DNA of 64,000 bases from Leptospira barantonii (GCF_002811925.1 NZ_NPDS01000004.1:248001-312000), one strand, 5' to 3'. Counted from the first letter of the stretch, positions 42,322 to 58,874 are shown. Notes: generated from the sequence alone by a model not told the origin. Numbers and translations: made by a program.

Positions 42322-42627
42322 ATGTTCGGCAACAAGTTAGAATCGATGAAACAAATGAATCAAATGCGGGTTAAGATGAAGAAGCTCGAAAAAGACCTAA
42401 TGGCTCTTTCTTTCGAAGCGAAATCCAAAAACGACCTCGTAACTTGTATCTCCGACGGAAAACTGAACATCAAAGACATTCTCATCGAAGACGAACTTCT
42501 TGCGAAGAACGACAAAAAACTTCTTCAAAAAAGTATCAAACAAGCCGTGACCCGTTCCTTGGAACTCGCGCAAGCGGCGGCCGAAGAAAGAATGGGAGAA
42601 TTCCGCGGTATGATGGGAATGGAATAA
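42322..42627 (+). CDS. ybaB: YbaB/EbfC-family nucleoid-associated protein
   Basis: This encodes a 101-residue protein, normal for the family. The N-terminal coil is Met/Lys-rich (MKQMNQMRVKMKKLEKDL), the middle is the usual beta stretch (VTCISDGKLNIKDILIEDELL), and the end is Met/Gly-rich (MGEFRGMMGME). YbaB dimers bind DNA and affect nucleoid structure. In many bacteria it sits beside dnaX and recR; neither is here. The ribosome site is AAAGGGA. Confidence 0.9.
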   Translation: MFGNKLESMKQMNQMRVKMKKLEKDLMALSFEAKSKNDLVTCISDGKLNIKDILIEDELLAKNDKKLLQKSIKQAVTRSLELAQAAAEERMGEFRGMMGME

Positions 42628-42649
42628 GACCCTCGGATATTTCTCCGAA

Positions 42650-42682
42650 ATCGGCGCGGTGAACTTTATGCGCCGATCGGCG
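42650..42682. terminator. GC-rich stem-loops between convergent genes
   Basis: ATCGGCGC (42650-42657) pairs with GCGCCGAT (42670-42677), and CGCCGATCGGCG (42671-42682) is a perfect palindrome that could pair alternatively. The block lies between the end of ybaB and the end of the minus-strand peptidase gene, so it could stop both. No T run follows on either strand. Confidence 0.45.
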
Positions 42683-42701
42683 CGACTTCGACGTAACTCC
42701 G

Positions 42702-44243
42702 TTATCTGCTCTTCGCATCCACAGAATGAAAGTAATCCAACGGACAGACGATCTCCGGTCCGTCCGTTGCCGGTAAAAGAACCGGTTCTCCGTCATCCTC
42801 CGTACGAACCACCGATTGAGAAACCTGTCCCAATCGATACGGGTCCGCATTCACTTGCAAAATCTTTAAACTAGGCGCGGTCTTTTTCAAAAGAACAACT
42901 GCGGGTTGTGTTCCCGTGTTGCTTCTTGTTTGATCGATAAAATGAAACTGTCCCGGTTTTAAATTACTCAGAGGAATGATAAACGGAAGAGGTTGTGTTT
43001 CGTATAACTTTCTCAGTTCGCCTCCGTCCTGATTGGCGGGAGGAAAGGGGAGGGCGCCTAACACCGATTCTATGCCCGTCTTAAAACCGGATGCTCCCGC
43101 CGAATCGATTCCAAGTTGCGCTTCGGAGACGGCGGATTCTCCCGTGGACATCCAAAGAAAAGCCGCAAACAAACGGATAAAGGCGGTTTCTCCGCCAACG
43201 CCCAGATCGTTTTTCTGCGCCGGACTCAAAGCCGCAACGGCAGGAGACGTCAAAAAGATTTCGGTTAACGTCTGCGCGTCCTTCGCGCGAACGGAAGGAC
43301 CGGTCACCGTTTTTTTAAAGAAAGAATTTCTTTCCTGAAGACTGGAACCCGAAACCGTATAAAGATATTTCATAAACGCGTACGCGAACGCGTAATCGAC
43401 TACTGAAGAAAATCCCGAAGAACCGAATAACGTGGAACCGTTGACTCCTCTTGCACAAGCGCCGGCGACGTTTCCTCGATAACACTGAATTCGATTTGTC
43501 TGGGGAGAATAACCGGCGATATCGCTCGCGACCTCGCTCGTTCCTTCGTTCAACCAGGTTTCATCTCTGACTTTCTGGGATAGATAATCGGGAAGTTCGT
43601 ATTGAAATCGAATGAGATGTTGGAACTCGTGTGCGATCGTGGACAACAAAGTATCCGATTTACCCGAGGCCACGTCCTTTTCGGCGAGTTCCTTCAACTG
43701 AACCACGTCGATGTATAAAATTTCCTTGGAGTTGGAACGTACGCTCGATCGGGGATCGTCCGTAAGAAAATCGAAGGGATCGAAAAAGCCCGCAACAAAC
43801 GATCCTCCCGGTTTACTTCCGTCTCGGATGTCCAAAAACAAAAGACTTACCTTTCCGCTTTGATCCATATCGGAGGGAGTTCCGAACGCCGCGGTGACCT
43901 TCGGAAAAATTTTCTGATCGAACTCACGGACGATATTCGAATAATTTAAAGCCGTCTCCTGACCGTATTCCGCGTAAACGGAAACGGAGTTTCCGTCTCC
44001 GACAAGACTCGCTTGTAAACAATAGGAAGAATTTTTGGTGATATCGCGGACCCAGAATTTTCCGGGACCGGCGCAACCGATCGCGGTTAAGATCAAGGTC
44101 TGAACGTATTGAGATCCGAGTTTCGGTTTATCGGATGGGAAGAAGGACGGGAACACACTTTCCACGGAACAGGCGCTCAAAGAACAAACGAAAAAAAGAA
44201 TCCAGAATCCGATGGAAATTTTTTTTCCGAAATTCGTTCTCAT
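42702..44243 (-). CDS. lipoprotein metallopeptidase, M30-like
   Basis: This encodes a 513-residue protein started at the ATG at 44243. The signal ends in LSAC (Cys25). The zinc site is STIAHEFQHLIRFQYE (His205, Glu206, His209) with a downstream Glu in TWLNEGTSEVASD (Glu233); the HExxH followed by about 20 residues and NEG matches the M30/hyicolysin type. Regions with a turn-rich, Asp-containing loop (GTPSDMDQSGKVSLLFLDI) may bind calcium. Surface or periplasmic; substrate unknown. It is convergent with ybaB and divergent from the next lipoprotein gene. Confidence 0.8.
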   Translation of the reverse strand: MRTNFGKKISIGFWILFFVCSLSACSVESVFPSFFPSDKPKLGSQYVQTLILTAIGCAGPGKFWVRDITKNSSYCLQASLVGDGNSVSVYAEYGQETALNYSNIVREFDQKIFPKVTAAFGTPSDMDQSGKVSLLFLDIRDGSKPGGSFVAGFFDPFDFLTDDPRSSVRSNSKEILYIDVVQLKELAEKDVASGKSDTLLSTIAHEFQHLIRFQYELPDYLSQKVRDETWLNEGTSEVASDIAGYSPQTNRIQCYRGNVAGACARGVNGSTLFGSSGFSSVVDYAFAYAFMKYLYTVSGSSLQERNSFFKKTVTGPSVRAKDAQTLTEIFLTSPAVAALSPAQKNDLGVGGETAFIRLFAAFLWMSTGESAVSEAQLGIDSAGASGFKTGIESVLGALPFPPANQDGGELRKLYETQPLPFIIPLSNLKPGQFHFIDQTRSNTGTQPAVVLLKKTAPSLKILQVNADPYRLGQVSQSVVRTEDDGEPVLLPATDGPEIVCPLDYFHSVDAKSR

Positions 44244-44336
44244 TAAAAGTGTTAGACGAAAGAAACGTGATTGAGATTCTTTCTTGCTCCCGTATGTTGT
44301 CAGGATCTTTGCCCCGTAAATCAGGAGCAATCAACA

Positions 44337-45116
<780 letters not shown>

Positions 45117-45128
45117 TTATTTAGAATA

Positions 45129-45860
45129 TTACAAAGAACTTGTGTGCATCGGAACGAGTTTGAGATAAGGCAATCGTTCGCGGATCCAATTCAATTCTTC
45201 CTTGGAAAGTTTTAAACCGGACCATTCCAGATAACGCAGATCCTTCAGTTCGTAGATATGACGGATTTCCTTGATGTTCGTGTGTCCGATCCGTAGTTCC
45301 AAAAGATTCTTACAGATCGAAATCGGTTCCAAGGTGGAAACCTCGGTGTTTCGTATATCGAGTTGTCTGAGTTTACATTCGAATCCGATAAAGGAAAGAT
45401 CCTTGATTTTAGTTTTATACAAACCGAGTTTCGTGAGATTCTCCACATTGGAATATTGTTTCAGATCCTTTTCGTCCACCGATGTTTCGTTTAGATAAAG
45501 ACTGTGTAACGCGGGGAGTTGGTTTAACGCGGAAAGATTCTTCACCTTGGTTCCGTTTACGTTTAAAAAACCGATCGTCTTGAGAGAACTGAGTTCCTCT
45601 AAATTCTCAAACTCTGGATGCAGAATTTCTAATGAAACCAAGTTTCGAAAGTCGATCAATCTCGCAGTGTCCGGAAACTCGCTTTCGTCAAAACCGATCC
45701 AACGAATTTGATACGGATAGTATCTGAGAATTTTTCCTTCTTTGGAATAAACGGGGATTCCGCCCGAGACCGGTTCTTTTTCCAAATAAGAACAAGAAAG
45801 AATCCAAAGTATTACGCTTAAGATCCAAACTTGAAACGGAAACGATCGATTCAGATTCAT
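45129..45860 (-). CDS. leucine-rich-repeat lipoprotein
   Basis: This encodes a 243-residue protein with a lipoprotein signal ending in WILSC (Cys23). The mature part has about six irregular leucine-rich repeats of 22-24 residues, for example [53 protein letters not shown] and [14 protein letters not shown]. Short LRR lipoproteins are common in pathogenic leptospires and are likely to bind host or self proteins. The ligand is unknown. The stop is 12 bases from the convergent gene. Confidence 0.85.
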   Translation of the reverse strand: MNLNRSFPFQVWILSVILWILSCSYLEKEPVSGGIPVYSKEGKILRYYPYQIRWIGFDESEFPDTARLIDFRNLVSLEILHPEFENLEELSSLKTIGFLNVNGTKVKNLSALNQLPALHSLYLNETSVDEKDLKQYSNVENLTKLGLYKTKIKDLSFIGFECKLRQLDIRNTEVSTLEPISICKNLLELRIGHTNIKEIRHIYELKDLRYLEWSGLKLSKEELNWIRERLPYLKLVPMHTSSL

Positions 45861-45991
45861 TCTAAGAACGATTTAGAGCCAAGACTCAAGAAATAGAAAC
45901 CAATTTCTAAAATAAAAAACGACTTCAAAGGAGAATAACGTTCCAAAAATTGGATATAAATTTCCGGTTTCATTTTTTATATTTCTGATTT

Positions 45992-46006
45992 TGAGTTTGA
46001 CTCTCA
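45992..46006 (+). promoter_or_regulatory. Fur-box-like 7-1-7 inverted repeat upstream of the haem lipoprotein operon
   Basis: TGAGTTTGACTCTCA has half-sites TGAGTTT and TGAGAGT (the reverse complement of ACTCTCA) that agree in 5 of 7 positions, separated by one base. It shares TGAnnnTGAnnnTCA with the inverted repeat upstream of hemO (51499-51513). It sits 45 bases before the ATG at 46051. The regulator is presumed to be the Fur-family protein at 51663. Confidence 0.4.
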
Positions 46007-46050
46007 TCTTCACATTTTCAAGATGACCCTATCTATCGAAAGGAGTAATT

Positions 46051-46620
46051 ATGAGAAACATCCGAAAGTATGCAAAAACGGCAGTAATTCTGAGCCTTAT
46101 CCTTGGTTTATTTTTAACCTGTAAAAAAGACGAGAAGGACGATATCGATCCGATCTTGCTTTTGGCAGGTCTGGTTTCCAACTATAACTGTTCCGCAACC
46201 GTAGGCGGAAGAGTGGCGGGACTTCCTGCGATGACCGCGACCACTTCCGTTCAAACTCTTGTTTATGGAAAGGTTCCGTTCGTGAATCACTCGATCGCGG
46301 CCGTAAAAGTCACCGGCGCGACCAACGGAAAAAAGATCGTTTTTACGGGACGTAACGTTGCGGATTTTGACGAAGGAACCGCAGGAAACGTAAACGCTCC
46401 TCTGGTTTACAATACATCAGCTTGTCCACTTTTGGATTCGGCTTATGATACGACTCGTGCGACTTACACGACTACAAGCGAAGGTCAATACGGTTCGGTT
46501 GCGGGCGACGGTCCTTACACTTACACTCTGAACGCGACTAAGGGCGGAGATTATTACTTCGTGTTTTATCTTGCTAGCAGAACCGCGGAACCTCCAACTA
46601 CTACGTTCCAACTCCAATAA
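46051..46620 (+). CDS. lipoprotein in the haem-uptake operon
   Basis: This encodes a 189-residue protein with a very good ribosome site (AAGGAG). The signal ends in FLTC (Cys24), followed by a Lys/Asp spacer. The mature part is rich in Ala, Thr and Tyr: [20 protein letters not shown], then a beta-rich part with [16 protein letters not shown] and a Tyr/Asp-rich end. No haem motif can be seen, but its place before the HmuY-like and TonB-receptor genes suggests a role in haem binding or delivery at the surface. It is first in the operon, with the Fur-box-like repeat in front. Confidence 0.7.
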   Translation: MRNIRKYAKTAVILSLILGLFLTCKKDEKDDIDPILLLAGLVSNYNCSATVGGRVAGLPAMTATTSVQTLVYGKVPFVNHSIAAVKVTGATNGKKIVFTGRNVADFDEGTAGNVNAPLVYNTSACPLLDSAYDTTRATYTTTSEGQYGSVAGDGPYTYTLNATKGGDYYFVFYLASRTAEPPTTTFQLQ

Positions 46621-46644
46621 CATTCAGAGTTGATTCGATTTAAA

Positions 46645-47358
46645 ATGGATTCCATCCCGAACTTCAAACCGCTTTGGAAACGAACGTGTATTGGGTTCGG
46701 GATTTTGTTCTTCTTATCCTGCTTAATATCCTGTGCGAGACAACATCCCGCGATCGACGAGGGAGAATTGGCGTTTCGACAATCCATCCTTGCAATTCAA
46801 AAACAAATCGAAGAAGCGAATAACTCCAAAATTCTTTCCACGGACCCGAACGGGGACGGTTCCTTTACTACAAAAATCCGAGCGGTTTCGTATGACGTGT
46901 GGATCAAATACAGCTTTGCGAATAAAGCTCAGGTTTTCGCGGCCGATAACGCGGGCGGTTGGGACGTAGGTTTTCAAAGATTCAAATTACAGACAAACGG
47001 CGGTTTGACACATCCCGGAGGAAACGGCGGGGCTTGTATGACGAACCCTGTCCTTACCGATTTTAATGCCGCGTCTGCGAGTACTTCCTCGGCGTTGGGT
47101 TGTACAAACGCTTTCTTTTTACCGGACACGAACGTTTCCGAAGTTGCGGCGGGCGGAGTTCAAACGAATTACGTGGGGAGCGACGTTCTCAACAAATGGT
47201 TTAATTATACGTTGGCGTTTCTTCAACCCAACAATAAGATTTTCGTAATACGTTCCAATACCGGAAACGAATACTATCTTTTTCAGGTTACGGGTTATTA
47301 CAGCACGGAAGGAACATCCGCATATCCCACCGTAAAATGGAAACAAATCCCTTACTAA
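46645..47358 (+). CDS. HmuY-like haem-binding lipoprotein
   Basis: This encodes a 237-residue protein from the ATG at 46645; a TTG at 46630 adds five residues. The signal ends in CLISC (Cys30). The mature domain has the HmuY-type pattern: [19 protein letters not shown], then [23 protein letters not shown] with the Trp-Asp before the strand, and [12 protein letters not shown] near the end. In Porphyromonas, HmuY is a haemophore that passes haem to a TonB receptor; the gene here directly precedes such a receptor with four bases between. The haem ligands cannot be located with confidence. Confidence 0.72.
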   Translation: MDSIPNFKPLWKRTCIGFGILFFLSCLISCARQHPAIDEGELAFRQSILAIQKQIEEANNSKILSTDPNGDGSFTTKIRAVSYDVWIKYSFANKAQVFAADNAGGWDVGFQRFKLQTNGGLTHPGGNGGACMTNPVLTDFNAASASTSSALGCTNAFFLPDTNVSEVAAGGVQTNYVGSDVLNKWFNYTLAFLQPNNKIFVIRSNTGNEYYLFQVTGYYSTEGTSAYPTVKWKQIPY

Positions 47359-47362
47359 TCCG

Positions 47363-49525
<2,163 letters not shown>

Positions 49526-49564
49526 AGCTGGAATCGTATCCATTCTTTTTTTACTTCAAAATAC

Positions 49565-49580
49565 CGTGGGAGCTCCTACG
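49565..49580. repeat. 16-base near-perfect palindrome, form of a dispersed element
   Basis: CGTGGGAGCTCCTACG is palindromic apart from one G-T pair. It resembles the perfect palindrome at 51574-51589 (TGTGGGAGTTCCCACA) and fits a common form YGTGGGAGYTCCYACR. It lies between the ends of the convergent hbpA-like and MFS genes. It could be a transcription stop or a short dispersed repeat. Confidence 0.55.
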
Positions 49581-49583
49581 ATA

Positions 49584-50807
49584 TCACGTTTCTTTTTTGT
49601 TTAAGGTTTTGTAAAAGGGAATGCTTACGAGCACGATCAAAATCTGAGCGAGTCCGAATAAAACGGAAGTGAGAGAGGAACCGAAAATCGAGGTTGTCGA
49701 AGTCGCGATTCGATCCAGCCCAACCGAAGATATCGGACCTAAGAAAAATCCCAAAGAACCGAAACCGGTCAAACCCGCCATCACAAGTCCGTTATTCTCC
49801 CTTGTGCAAAGAGAAGAGGCAAGTCTCAAAGACGTCGCAAACATCAAACCCGCGCCCAATCCGCAGAACAAAAGGGAAACGCTGATCCAAGCGATCGATT
49901 GAAACAAACCGGAAAGACTCAAGGAAATTCCGTAGATCAAAGAACCGATCGCAACCGGAAAATACTTCCCCGTTTTTTTAGAAAGACGAATCGCCGGATA
50001 AGACAAAAGAGCCATCGGTAAAAAGACAAGAGACAACATTCTTCCCGTTTCGGAAGGATTGAGGGAGAATTCTTCCCTGAGACGAAGATTGAGAGAACTC
50101 ATAAAGTATCCCGATGTGAAACGATCCAAAAACTGAAACGCAAGCGGGAATAAAAGAAGAGGATGTGTTAAGAATAGAATTCCGGATTCTTTCCAAGAAT
50201 GTTTTTTGGTTCTCGTGAATTTTTCTTCCGGTACGAATTGATAAACGACAAACGCGAGAAAGAGAAGAATTCCCGAACCGATTTTAAACGGAAGAGTGGG
50301 ATCGTATTTTCCTAAAAAGCCCAGAGAAACTCCGACGGCTCCTCCCAAGGAAAGAAGCATTCCCGACAAACCCATCAAGGCTCCGTTTCCGAATTTACGT
50401 TTGGATTCTCCGTGTTCAACGTCCGCAACCGAAGCCAAAAGCAAACCGATGACGAATACGTGAGCACCACCTTCCAAAAATCTAATAAACAATAATGTGG
50501 AAAGATTCTCCGCGTAAGGAAGAAGACTCAAAAGTAACGCGTCAAACCCGCAGAAAAGTATGATGATTTTTCTGCGAGTTCCAAAATAGTCCGAAAGAAA
50601 ACCGGCGACCGGTGAAAAGAAAAAAGAGCCGAGCATCGCAACGCTCAAGAACCAGGCAACTTCACCATTGCCTGATTGGAATCTGTCTTTTACGATTTCC
50701 TTAAATACCGGTACGATCATCGTTACCGGAAGCATCGCCAAAAAGACGGCCGCCGGTAAGAAGTATGGGGATTTTTTGGAATCAGCCTTTTCCGAGAACC
50801 GCATCAT
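49584..50807 (-). CDS. MFS transporter in the haem operon
   Basis: This encodes a 407-residue 12-helix carrier. The loop motif between helices 2 and 3 is [15 protein letters not shown], and [17 protein letters not shown] follows. It overlaps the end of hemO by 26 bases, so the two genes are translated from one message. Its likely job is moving a product of haem breakdown (biliverdin), iron or a siderophore; the sequence does not say which. An ATG directly follows the first one. Confidence 0.85.
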   Translation of the reverse strand: MMRFSEKADSKKSPYFLPAAVFLAMLPVTMIVPVFKEIVKDRFQSGNGEVAWFLSVAMLGSFFFSPVAGFLSDYFGTRRKIIILFCGFDALLLSLLPYAENLSTLLFIRFLEGGAHVFVIGLLLASVADVEHGESKRKFGNGALMGLSGMLLSLGGAVGVSLGFLGKYDPTLPFKIGSGILLFLAFVVYQFVPEEKFTRTKKHSWKESGILFLTHPLLLFPLAFQFLDRFTSGYFMSSLNLRLREEFSLNPSETGRMLSLVFLPMALLSYPAIRLSKKTGKYFPVAIGSLIYGISLSLSGLFQSIAWISVSLLFCGLGAGLMFATSLRLASSLCTRENNGLVMAGLTGFGSLGFFLGPISSVGLDRIATSTTSIFGSSLTSVLFGLAQILIVLVSIPFYKTLNKKET

Positions 50808-51459
50808 AGGCTTCCTTACCGATCGCGGAGATTAAGTCCTGTTCCAGTTCGGAAAAAATTCCCTGATTCAATAGAAAGACCTGTTTGGATTCCGCGAGGA
50901 TGGCCTGTTTTTGTTCTTCGTTTACCGGAAGAGAATCCAGAGCCGCGCGATAGTTTTGTTTGAATCCGTTGATGTCTTCGATGGCCGGAAATTCGTAAAA
51001 GGAAATTCCTTTTCCTTCCGGTAAAGCAAGAGCTCTTGCCGCGACCTTTTTCAAAATTTGTCCGCCGGAAAGATCTCCCAGATAACGAACGTAAGAATGA
51101 GCCGCTAAAAGTTCCGGATTCGATTTTGAAATTTTACGAATTCTTTCCACGTAGGTTTGTGTCGCAGGCGTCGGTTTGTGATCGGCCGCTTTCCAACTTC
51201 CGTAAAAGAATTGTAGGTCTTCTAAAAGTGCGTTTTTACGATAAAGGCCCGGGAAGTGAATCGATTTCAAAACTGCGTTGTCCGCGTTGCGTTCGATTTC
51301 TTCTTCCATAGCTTCGTAAACAAAGTAGAAGGCTTCCAGATGTCTTGCGTAGGTTCCTTTTTCTAAAACTCCCTTCATAAAACAACGAATGAAAGCGGAA
51401 CTTTCTGCCGCTTTGTGTTCTTCGGATGTTCCTTCTCGAAGGATGGTTGCTAAACTCAT
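50782..51459 (-). CDS. hemO: haem oxygenase
   Basis: This encodes a 225-residue soluble enzyme that breaks haem into biliverdin, CO and iron. The proximal haem ligand is His15 (EEHKAAE) and the distal helix carries the diagnostic GDLSGGQ (128-134). The length is that of the bacterial HO-1-like class. The ribosome site CAGGAGA is clear. In L. interrogans this gene is needed to use haem as an iron source. It is transcribed with the MFS gene and divergent from the Fur-family gene, with a 203-base control region between. Confidence 0.95.
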   Translation of the reverse strand: MSLATILREGTSEEHKAAESSAFIRCFMKGVLEKGTYARHLEAFYFVYEAMEEEIERNADNAVLKSIHFPGLYRKNALLEDLQFFYGSWKAADHKPTPATQTYVERIRKISKSNPELLAAHSYVRYLGDLSGGQILKKVAARALALPEGKGISFYEFPAIEDINGFKQNYRAALDSLPVNEEQKQAILAESKQVFLLNQGIFSELEQDLISAIGKEAYDAVLGKG

Positions 51460-51498
51460 TGCGTATCTCCTGACAATACTGTGACAATTCTTTCAAGT

Positions 51499-51513
51499 TG
51501 ATACTGAGAATCA
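51499..51513. promoter_or_regulatory. Fur-box-like 7-1-7 inverted repeat upstream of hemO
   Basis: TGATACTGAGAATCA has half-sites TGATACT and TGATTCT (the reverse complement of AGAATCA), identical at 6 of 7 positions around one central base. It matches 11 of the 14 half-site positions of the classical TGATAAT-n-ATTATCA Fur pattern. On the minus strand it overlaps a -35-like TTGATT, which would make it a repressor site for hemO. The regulator presumably is the Fur-family protein encoded 150 bases away. Confidence 0.55.
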
Positions 51514-51549
51514 AACTTATTTTTCTAAAAAGGTCGTGTTCTGTAAAAA

Positions 51550-51589
51550 TGTGGGAACTCATACAACTCGATTTGTGGGAGTTCCCACA
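51550..51589. promoter_or_regulatory. palindromic TGTGGGA sites in the hemO/fur divergent region
   Basis: TGTGGGAACTC (51550-51560) is the exact reverse complement of GAGTTCCCACA (51579-51589), with an 18-base spacer. The second arm is also part of the perfect palindrome TGTGGGAGTTCCCACA (51574-51589). It could form a stem-loop in RNA or be a two-site operator. A related palindrome is at 49565, so a dispersed repeat is the other explanation. Confidence 0.5.
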
Positions 51590-51662
51590 CAACGTTTATT
51601 GAATTGACATGGACAAGCGAGGGAATTGAGAATTAAGAGGGCTCTCTGTAGCCATTCTTCGA

Positions 51663-52060
51663 ATGAAAGTGGAAGATAAAAAATCAGCCCTCCGAAACAC
51701 AAAACAAAAGGGGGAAATCTTAAAAGTCCTTGAGGCCGCCAAAGGTCCTTTATCGATCAAGGAAATCTACGAACTGTCTCGAAAGAACTTGGACAACCTG
51801 GGAATCGCAACCGTCTACAGAGCGGTCAATCATCTCATGGAAACCGGAGCGATCAACGAGATCCATTTACCCGGAGAATCCTCTCGATTCGAAGCGAGCC
51901 ATTTACACCACCATCATCACTTTCACTGCAAACAATGCGACCGAGTCTATGACATAGAGATCTGTCCGTTTCCTCTGGACAAAAGTCCGAAAGGATTTAC
52001 CGTGGACACCCATGAGATCATTCTCTATGGAACTTGTTCCGACTGTAATTCCAAGGCAAA

Positions 52061-52064
<4 letters not shown>
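51663..52064 (+). CDS. Fur-family metalloregulator
   Basis: This encodes a 133-residue protein. It has the winged-helix part (SIKEIYELSR, GIATVYRAVNHLMETGAI) and the dimer part with the His-rich metal site HLHHHHHFHC (residues 80-89) and the structural zinc Cys pairs CKQC (89-92) and CSDC (125-128). Fur, Zur and PerR are all possible from sequence; the haem operon next door argues for iron or haem control. It overlaps the next gene by four bases (ATGA). No ribosome site is obvious before the ATG at 51663. Confidence 0.9.
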
Positions 52065-53655
<1,591 letters not shown>

Positions 53656-53659
<4 letters not shown>

Positions 53660-54903
53660 AACCGGAAAGATCGAGTTTGTTCATTTCAAAAATTCGATCT
53701 ACATTCGAAAATCCTCTACTGATCCTTCCTTTATTTTTCACGTTATACGCTCTTGCTTCGATTTTGATTTGGAAAAAATACGACTGGAATCCCAGTTCCC
53801 AAATCAACTTCGGAATGCAATTCGTGATACAAAACCCGGAACAAACTCCGAAAGGTGCGGTCGTATTTTTAGGCCGGCCCGGGGATCTGGGAGCGGGTTA
53901 CGACGGACAAATCTTTTATTATTACTCGAGAATGTTAAGCGAATTCCATTTAAACTGGCCGAAGGGATTCGAAGAAAACATACGGGCTCCCAGAATCGGT
54001 TATCCTCTTTTAGTTTCAATTTTTGGAATATTCGGAACCTGGGGGACCGTTTTCGGAACGTATCTCCTAAATTTTGCGGTGATCTTGATCTCTTGGTTTT
54101 TGCTCCGAGATCTTTGCGGTGAAAAGTATAGAATCTATTCGAGTTTTTATCTTTTCTCTCCGTTCTTTCTGGGAAGTTATGCGCTTTTGGTGAGCGACGC
54201 GGTTCTTACCGGATTTTTGGTCCTCACGTTTTGGTTTTATAAGAAGGAAAAGTGGATTTGGTTTTTCCTATTCGGCGGATTTTCCATCCTCATTAAGGAA
54301 CAGGCTCTCTTTCTTCTTTTTCCGTTGGGAATCGGATCGCTCATCAATCGTAACTTCAAACATTCGATCTGGATTCTCTCCACGTTGTTGTTGCCCTTTT
54401 GCTGGGGGCTTTTCCTAAAAATCCAATTCCCGAACTGGTCTCCGGCGAGGTTTACGGATTTTTTCGCTCCGCTGGACGGCTTTATCGGCTATTGGAAAGA
54501 GATCAAGGAACTTGGAATATTCTCCTTTTTGAATGTTCCTGATTTTGAAACCGGACTTACCCTTTTTGCGAAGAAGTTTTCGAGAGTTCCGATTTTTCTT
54601 TTATTTGTCACAGGATTGTTCGTTTTCGGAAGCGGAGATTGGAAACGGGGAATCGCGGAAAGACTTTCGTTTTTTATGGTATTGTTTTCGATCTTTTCCG
54701 CGGGTTACGTTCTGTATTGGTCGTCTTATGAAAACGTATCCAGGATGTTCACCGTGTCGATCGCGTTTTTGATCTTTTGGAAATTGGAAGATGATTCGAT
54801 CCGCGACGGGACGTTTTGGATCGTAGTAGGAAGTATATTTTTCTTATTCTTGTTTAAGCTGGCGTTTATCTCGACGACGTTACCTTTTGAAATTTGGAAA
54901 TAA
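53656..54903 (+). CDS. polytopic membrane protein, GT-C-like
   Basis: This encodes a 415-residue protein with about 10-11 hydrophobic segments. The first large loop has GDLGAGYDGQIFYYYSRML with an Asp in the position used by GT-C enzymes, followed by APRIGYPLLVSIFG. Assignment as a polyprenol-sugar-dependent glycosyltransferase rests on layout. It is co-translated with the SGNH-like protein (ATGA overlap). It could extend or modify a surface glycan when the Fur-family operon is on. A stem-loop follows the stop. Confidence 0.55.
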
Positions 54904-54980
54904 GCCGTAAGTCACGCGATCCACGACAGCCTTCGAGTTTACTGACTTGTGGGTTTTCAGGAAATTTCTAGATAGTTTCC

Positions 54981-55006
54981 GCTGGTTTCGACAAAATCGA
55001 AATAGC
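54981..55006. terminator. stem-loop between convergent genes
   Basis: TTTCGA (54986-54991) pairs with TCGAAA (54997-55002) around CAAAA, and GCT (54981-54983) with AGC (55004-55006) extends the stem past a small bulge. It is located between the ends of the GT-C-like gene and the minus-strand HtrA-like gene, so a two-way terminator is plausible, but there is no T run. Confidence 0.4.
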
Positions 55007-55017
55007 TTCGCTTCTGA

Positions 55018-56634
55018 TTAGTTTCCGTTTTCGGAAAATCGAATCTTATAACTTTTATAGATTCGATCGTTGATCTCTCCGAGTTTGCCCCTATCCAAAG
55101 CGATTTCCGTTCCGTCGTCCAAAGAAATCAATGCAAAACCAGATTTTCCTTCCCGAATATTCTTTCGTAGATCCTGAACCGATTTCACTTCTTGTCCGTC
55201 GATTTTTTCGACGATCTTAAAACTCAAATCGTGAAACCCGTTGTTCGATTCGTCCGGAAGCACCTGAGATAGAAGAACGATCTTACCTACGTCTCCTTCC
55301 TTCTCATGAAACTTATAATAGTCGTAAAGATACAGAAGTTTACGATCGACTCTGGATCTCCAATCCTTTCCCCATTCTTCCAATAAAGGTTCGGATAGTT
55401 CAAGGAAAACAAAACCGCCTTCCACGGCGAAGTCGTTCGAAGCGGGAATGTTTTTAAACGGAATTCGAACCGCAGAATGAGGGAAGGGTTTCAACTTCAT
55501 GCTGAGGTTGATCTTCTTCTTATCTCTCAAAACAAGAATCGGAATTTCTTTTCCCAAAGAATAACCGAACGCGTCCCCCGCGTGCGCCAAGAAGGAAAGA
55601 ACTTGTTTACCATAAAGCGGATGATCGATATAACCCTTCGAGTCCACGTTCTTTCCGCCGAACTCGAGAATGACGTCTTCCAATTTCAGAACTCCGCTCG
55701 CGGATGAACCAGGAATCAAATCCGCAACCAGAATGCCCGAATCCGATTCTTCCATTCCGTAATATCTTTTAACGGAACCGTCCGTGATCGGGCGAAAACG
55801 AAATCCCTTATAACCGAATACGTTCGTCCCCGGAGTATTTAAGAATTTTTGAATGATAAAGGACGGAATGATTCTTCCGGAATTTTTTCCGGAAGTAAAA
55901 TCGTAAAGAAGACCGGATACTTTTCCGTTTTCGATTACGACCTCGCCGAATCCGTTCAGACCCTCGCTTGAGCTTACATCCACAACCGGAAGTTCCACTT
56001 GTCCGAGCGGCATTTGATCCATGTCCATACTCAAAAGAGAAATCGCCGTCGCTTGAATCGAACCGGAGTTATCCAGCTGATAAACGTTTGCTTGTTTCGG
56101 GAAAACGGAGATCGGTGAAAACTCGAGAGGAACAAGATCGTCGAAGAAATTTTTCTTTTCAACTCGAAGAAGGGCAAGATTGGATTCTGGATCGTAACGA
56201 AACACGACCGCTTTCATTTCCGAATAAGAGGAATATTTTTTCACCTCGACCAATGTGGCATCGGGTAAAAGAGAATAGGGGATCAGAATCCGATTGCCTT
56301 CGGTTACGACTCCGACACCTCTTCGAACCCTAGGATTTTTTTTCTTCCAAGGTTGATGATACTCGGGTTCTTGAAACGTAACCTTGATCTGTACGATACT
56401 TTTGTGATAAAGATCGTGACTCGTTTTCGATCGAGCGGGAGCTTCCGTCTTTTCCGAACCGGAAGTTTCGTTTTTCTGAGATTCTTTTTTGCCCTTGGGC
56501 TCCTTCGTTTTAGAGGATTTTTTTTTAATGAGAAGAAGGTCCGATTCTCCCTTGGGGGTAACTTCGGCAGAAACCGCAAACGTCGGCAAAATGAAAACGA
56601 GTAAGAATACGAGTATGATCCGGGATTTAAACAT
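55018..56634 (-). CDS. HtrA-like protein without catalytic residues (pseudoprotease)
   Basis: This encodes a 538-residue exported protein with a cleavable signal (about 1-23) and a Lys/Glu-rich linker (36-70). It then has a trypsin-like fold region (about 72-280) and two PDZ-like domains (about 285-400 and 470-535). It runs in parallel with the HtrA-type gene just upstream, but the catalytic text is lost: LIPYSLL stands where TNAHV should be, and DVSSSEGLNGFGEVV where GNSGGP should be. It is therefore a catalytically dead paralogue, possibly regulating or partnering the active one. Gap to that gene is 14 bases. Periplasmic. Confidence 0.75.
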   Translation of the reverse strand: MFKSRIILVFLLVFILPTFAVSAEVTPKGESDLLLIKKKSSKTKEPKGKKESQKNETSGSEKTEAPARSKTSHDLYHKSIVQIKVTFQEPEYHQPWKKKNPRVRRGVGVVTEGNRILIPYSLLPDATLVEVKKYSSYSEMKAVVFRYDPESNLALLRVEKKNFFDDLVPLEFSPISVFPKQANVYQLDNSGSIQATAISLLSMDMDQMPLGQVELPVVDVSSSEGLNGFGEVVIENGKVSGLLYDFTSGKNSGRIIPSFIIQKFLNTPGTNVFGYKGFRFRPITDGSVKRYYGMEESDSGILVADLIPGSSASGVLKLEDVILEFGGKNVDSKGYIDHPLYGKQVLSFLAHAGDAFGYSLGKEIPILVLRDKKKINLSMKLKPFPHSAVRIPFKNIPASNDFAVEGGFVFLELSEPLLEEWGKDWRSRVDRKLLYLYDYYKFHEKEGDVGKIVLLSQVLPDESNNGFHDLSFKIVEKIDGQEVKSVQDLRKNIREGKSGFALISLDDGTEIALDRGKLGEINDRIYKSYKIRFSENGN

Positions 56635-56648
56635 TAGATTTTCCTTAA

Positions 56649-58163
<1,515 letters not shown>

Positions 58164-58182
58164 TGGGCCCTCCAAAAAGAAT

Positions 58183-58198
58183 ATTCTAATTTTAGAAT
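58183..58198 (-). terminator. AT-rich perfect palindrome after apt
   Basis: ATTCTAA-TT-TTAGAAT (58183-58198) is a perfect inverted repeat four bases after the end of the minus-strand apt gene. On the minus strand it is followed by ATTCTTTTT, so it could stop apt transcription; the same T run leads into the ribosome site of the HtrA gene. Confidence 0.4.
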
Positions 58199-58201
58199 TT
58201 T

Positions 58202-58754
<553 letters not shown>

Positions 58755-58827
58755 ATTTTTAATTTACGGGTTCTATTCAAAAAATCCGAGACATTTCAAA
58801 CAATTCTTTTTTGTTCCGAACGAAGAA

Positions 58828-58848
58828 AAGCCCGGCAAAACCGGGCTT
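58828..58848 (-). terminator. Rho-independent terminator of htpX
   Basis: AAGCCCGG (58828-58835) pairs perfectly with CCGGGCTT (58841-58848) around a five-base loop. Read on the minus strand it is followed by TTTTCTT, about 27 bases after the htpX stop. This is the clearest terminator in the window. Confidence 0.85.
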
Positions 58849-58874
58849 ATTTTGAAAGTTCCGTTAAACGATTC

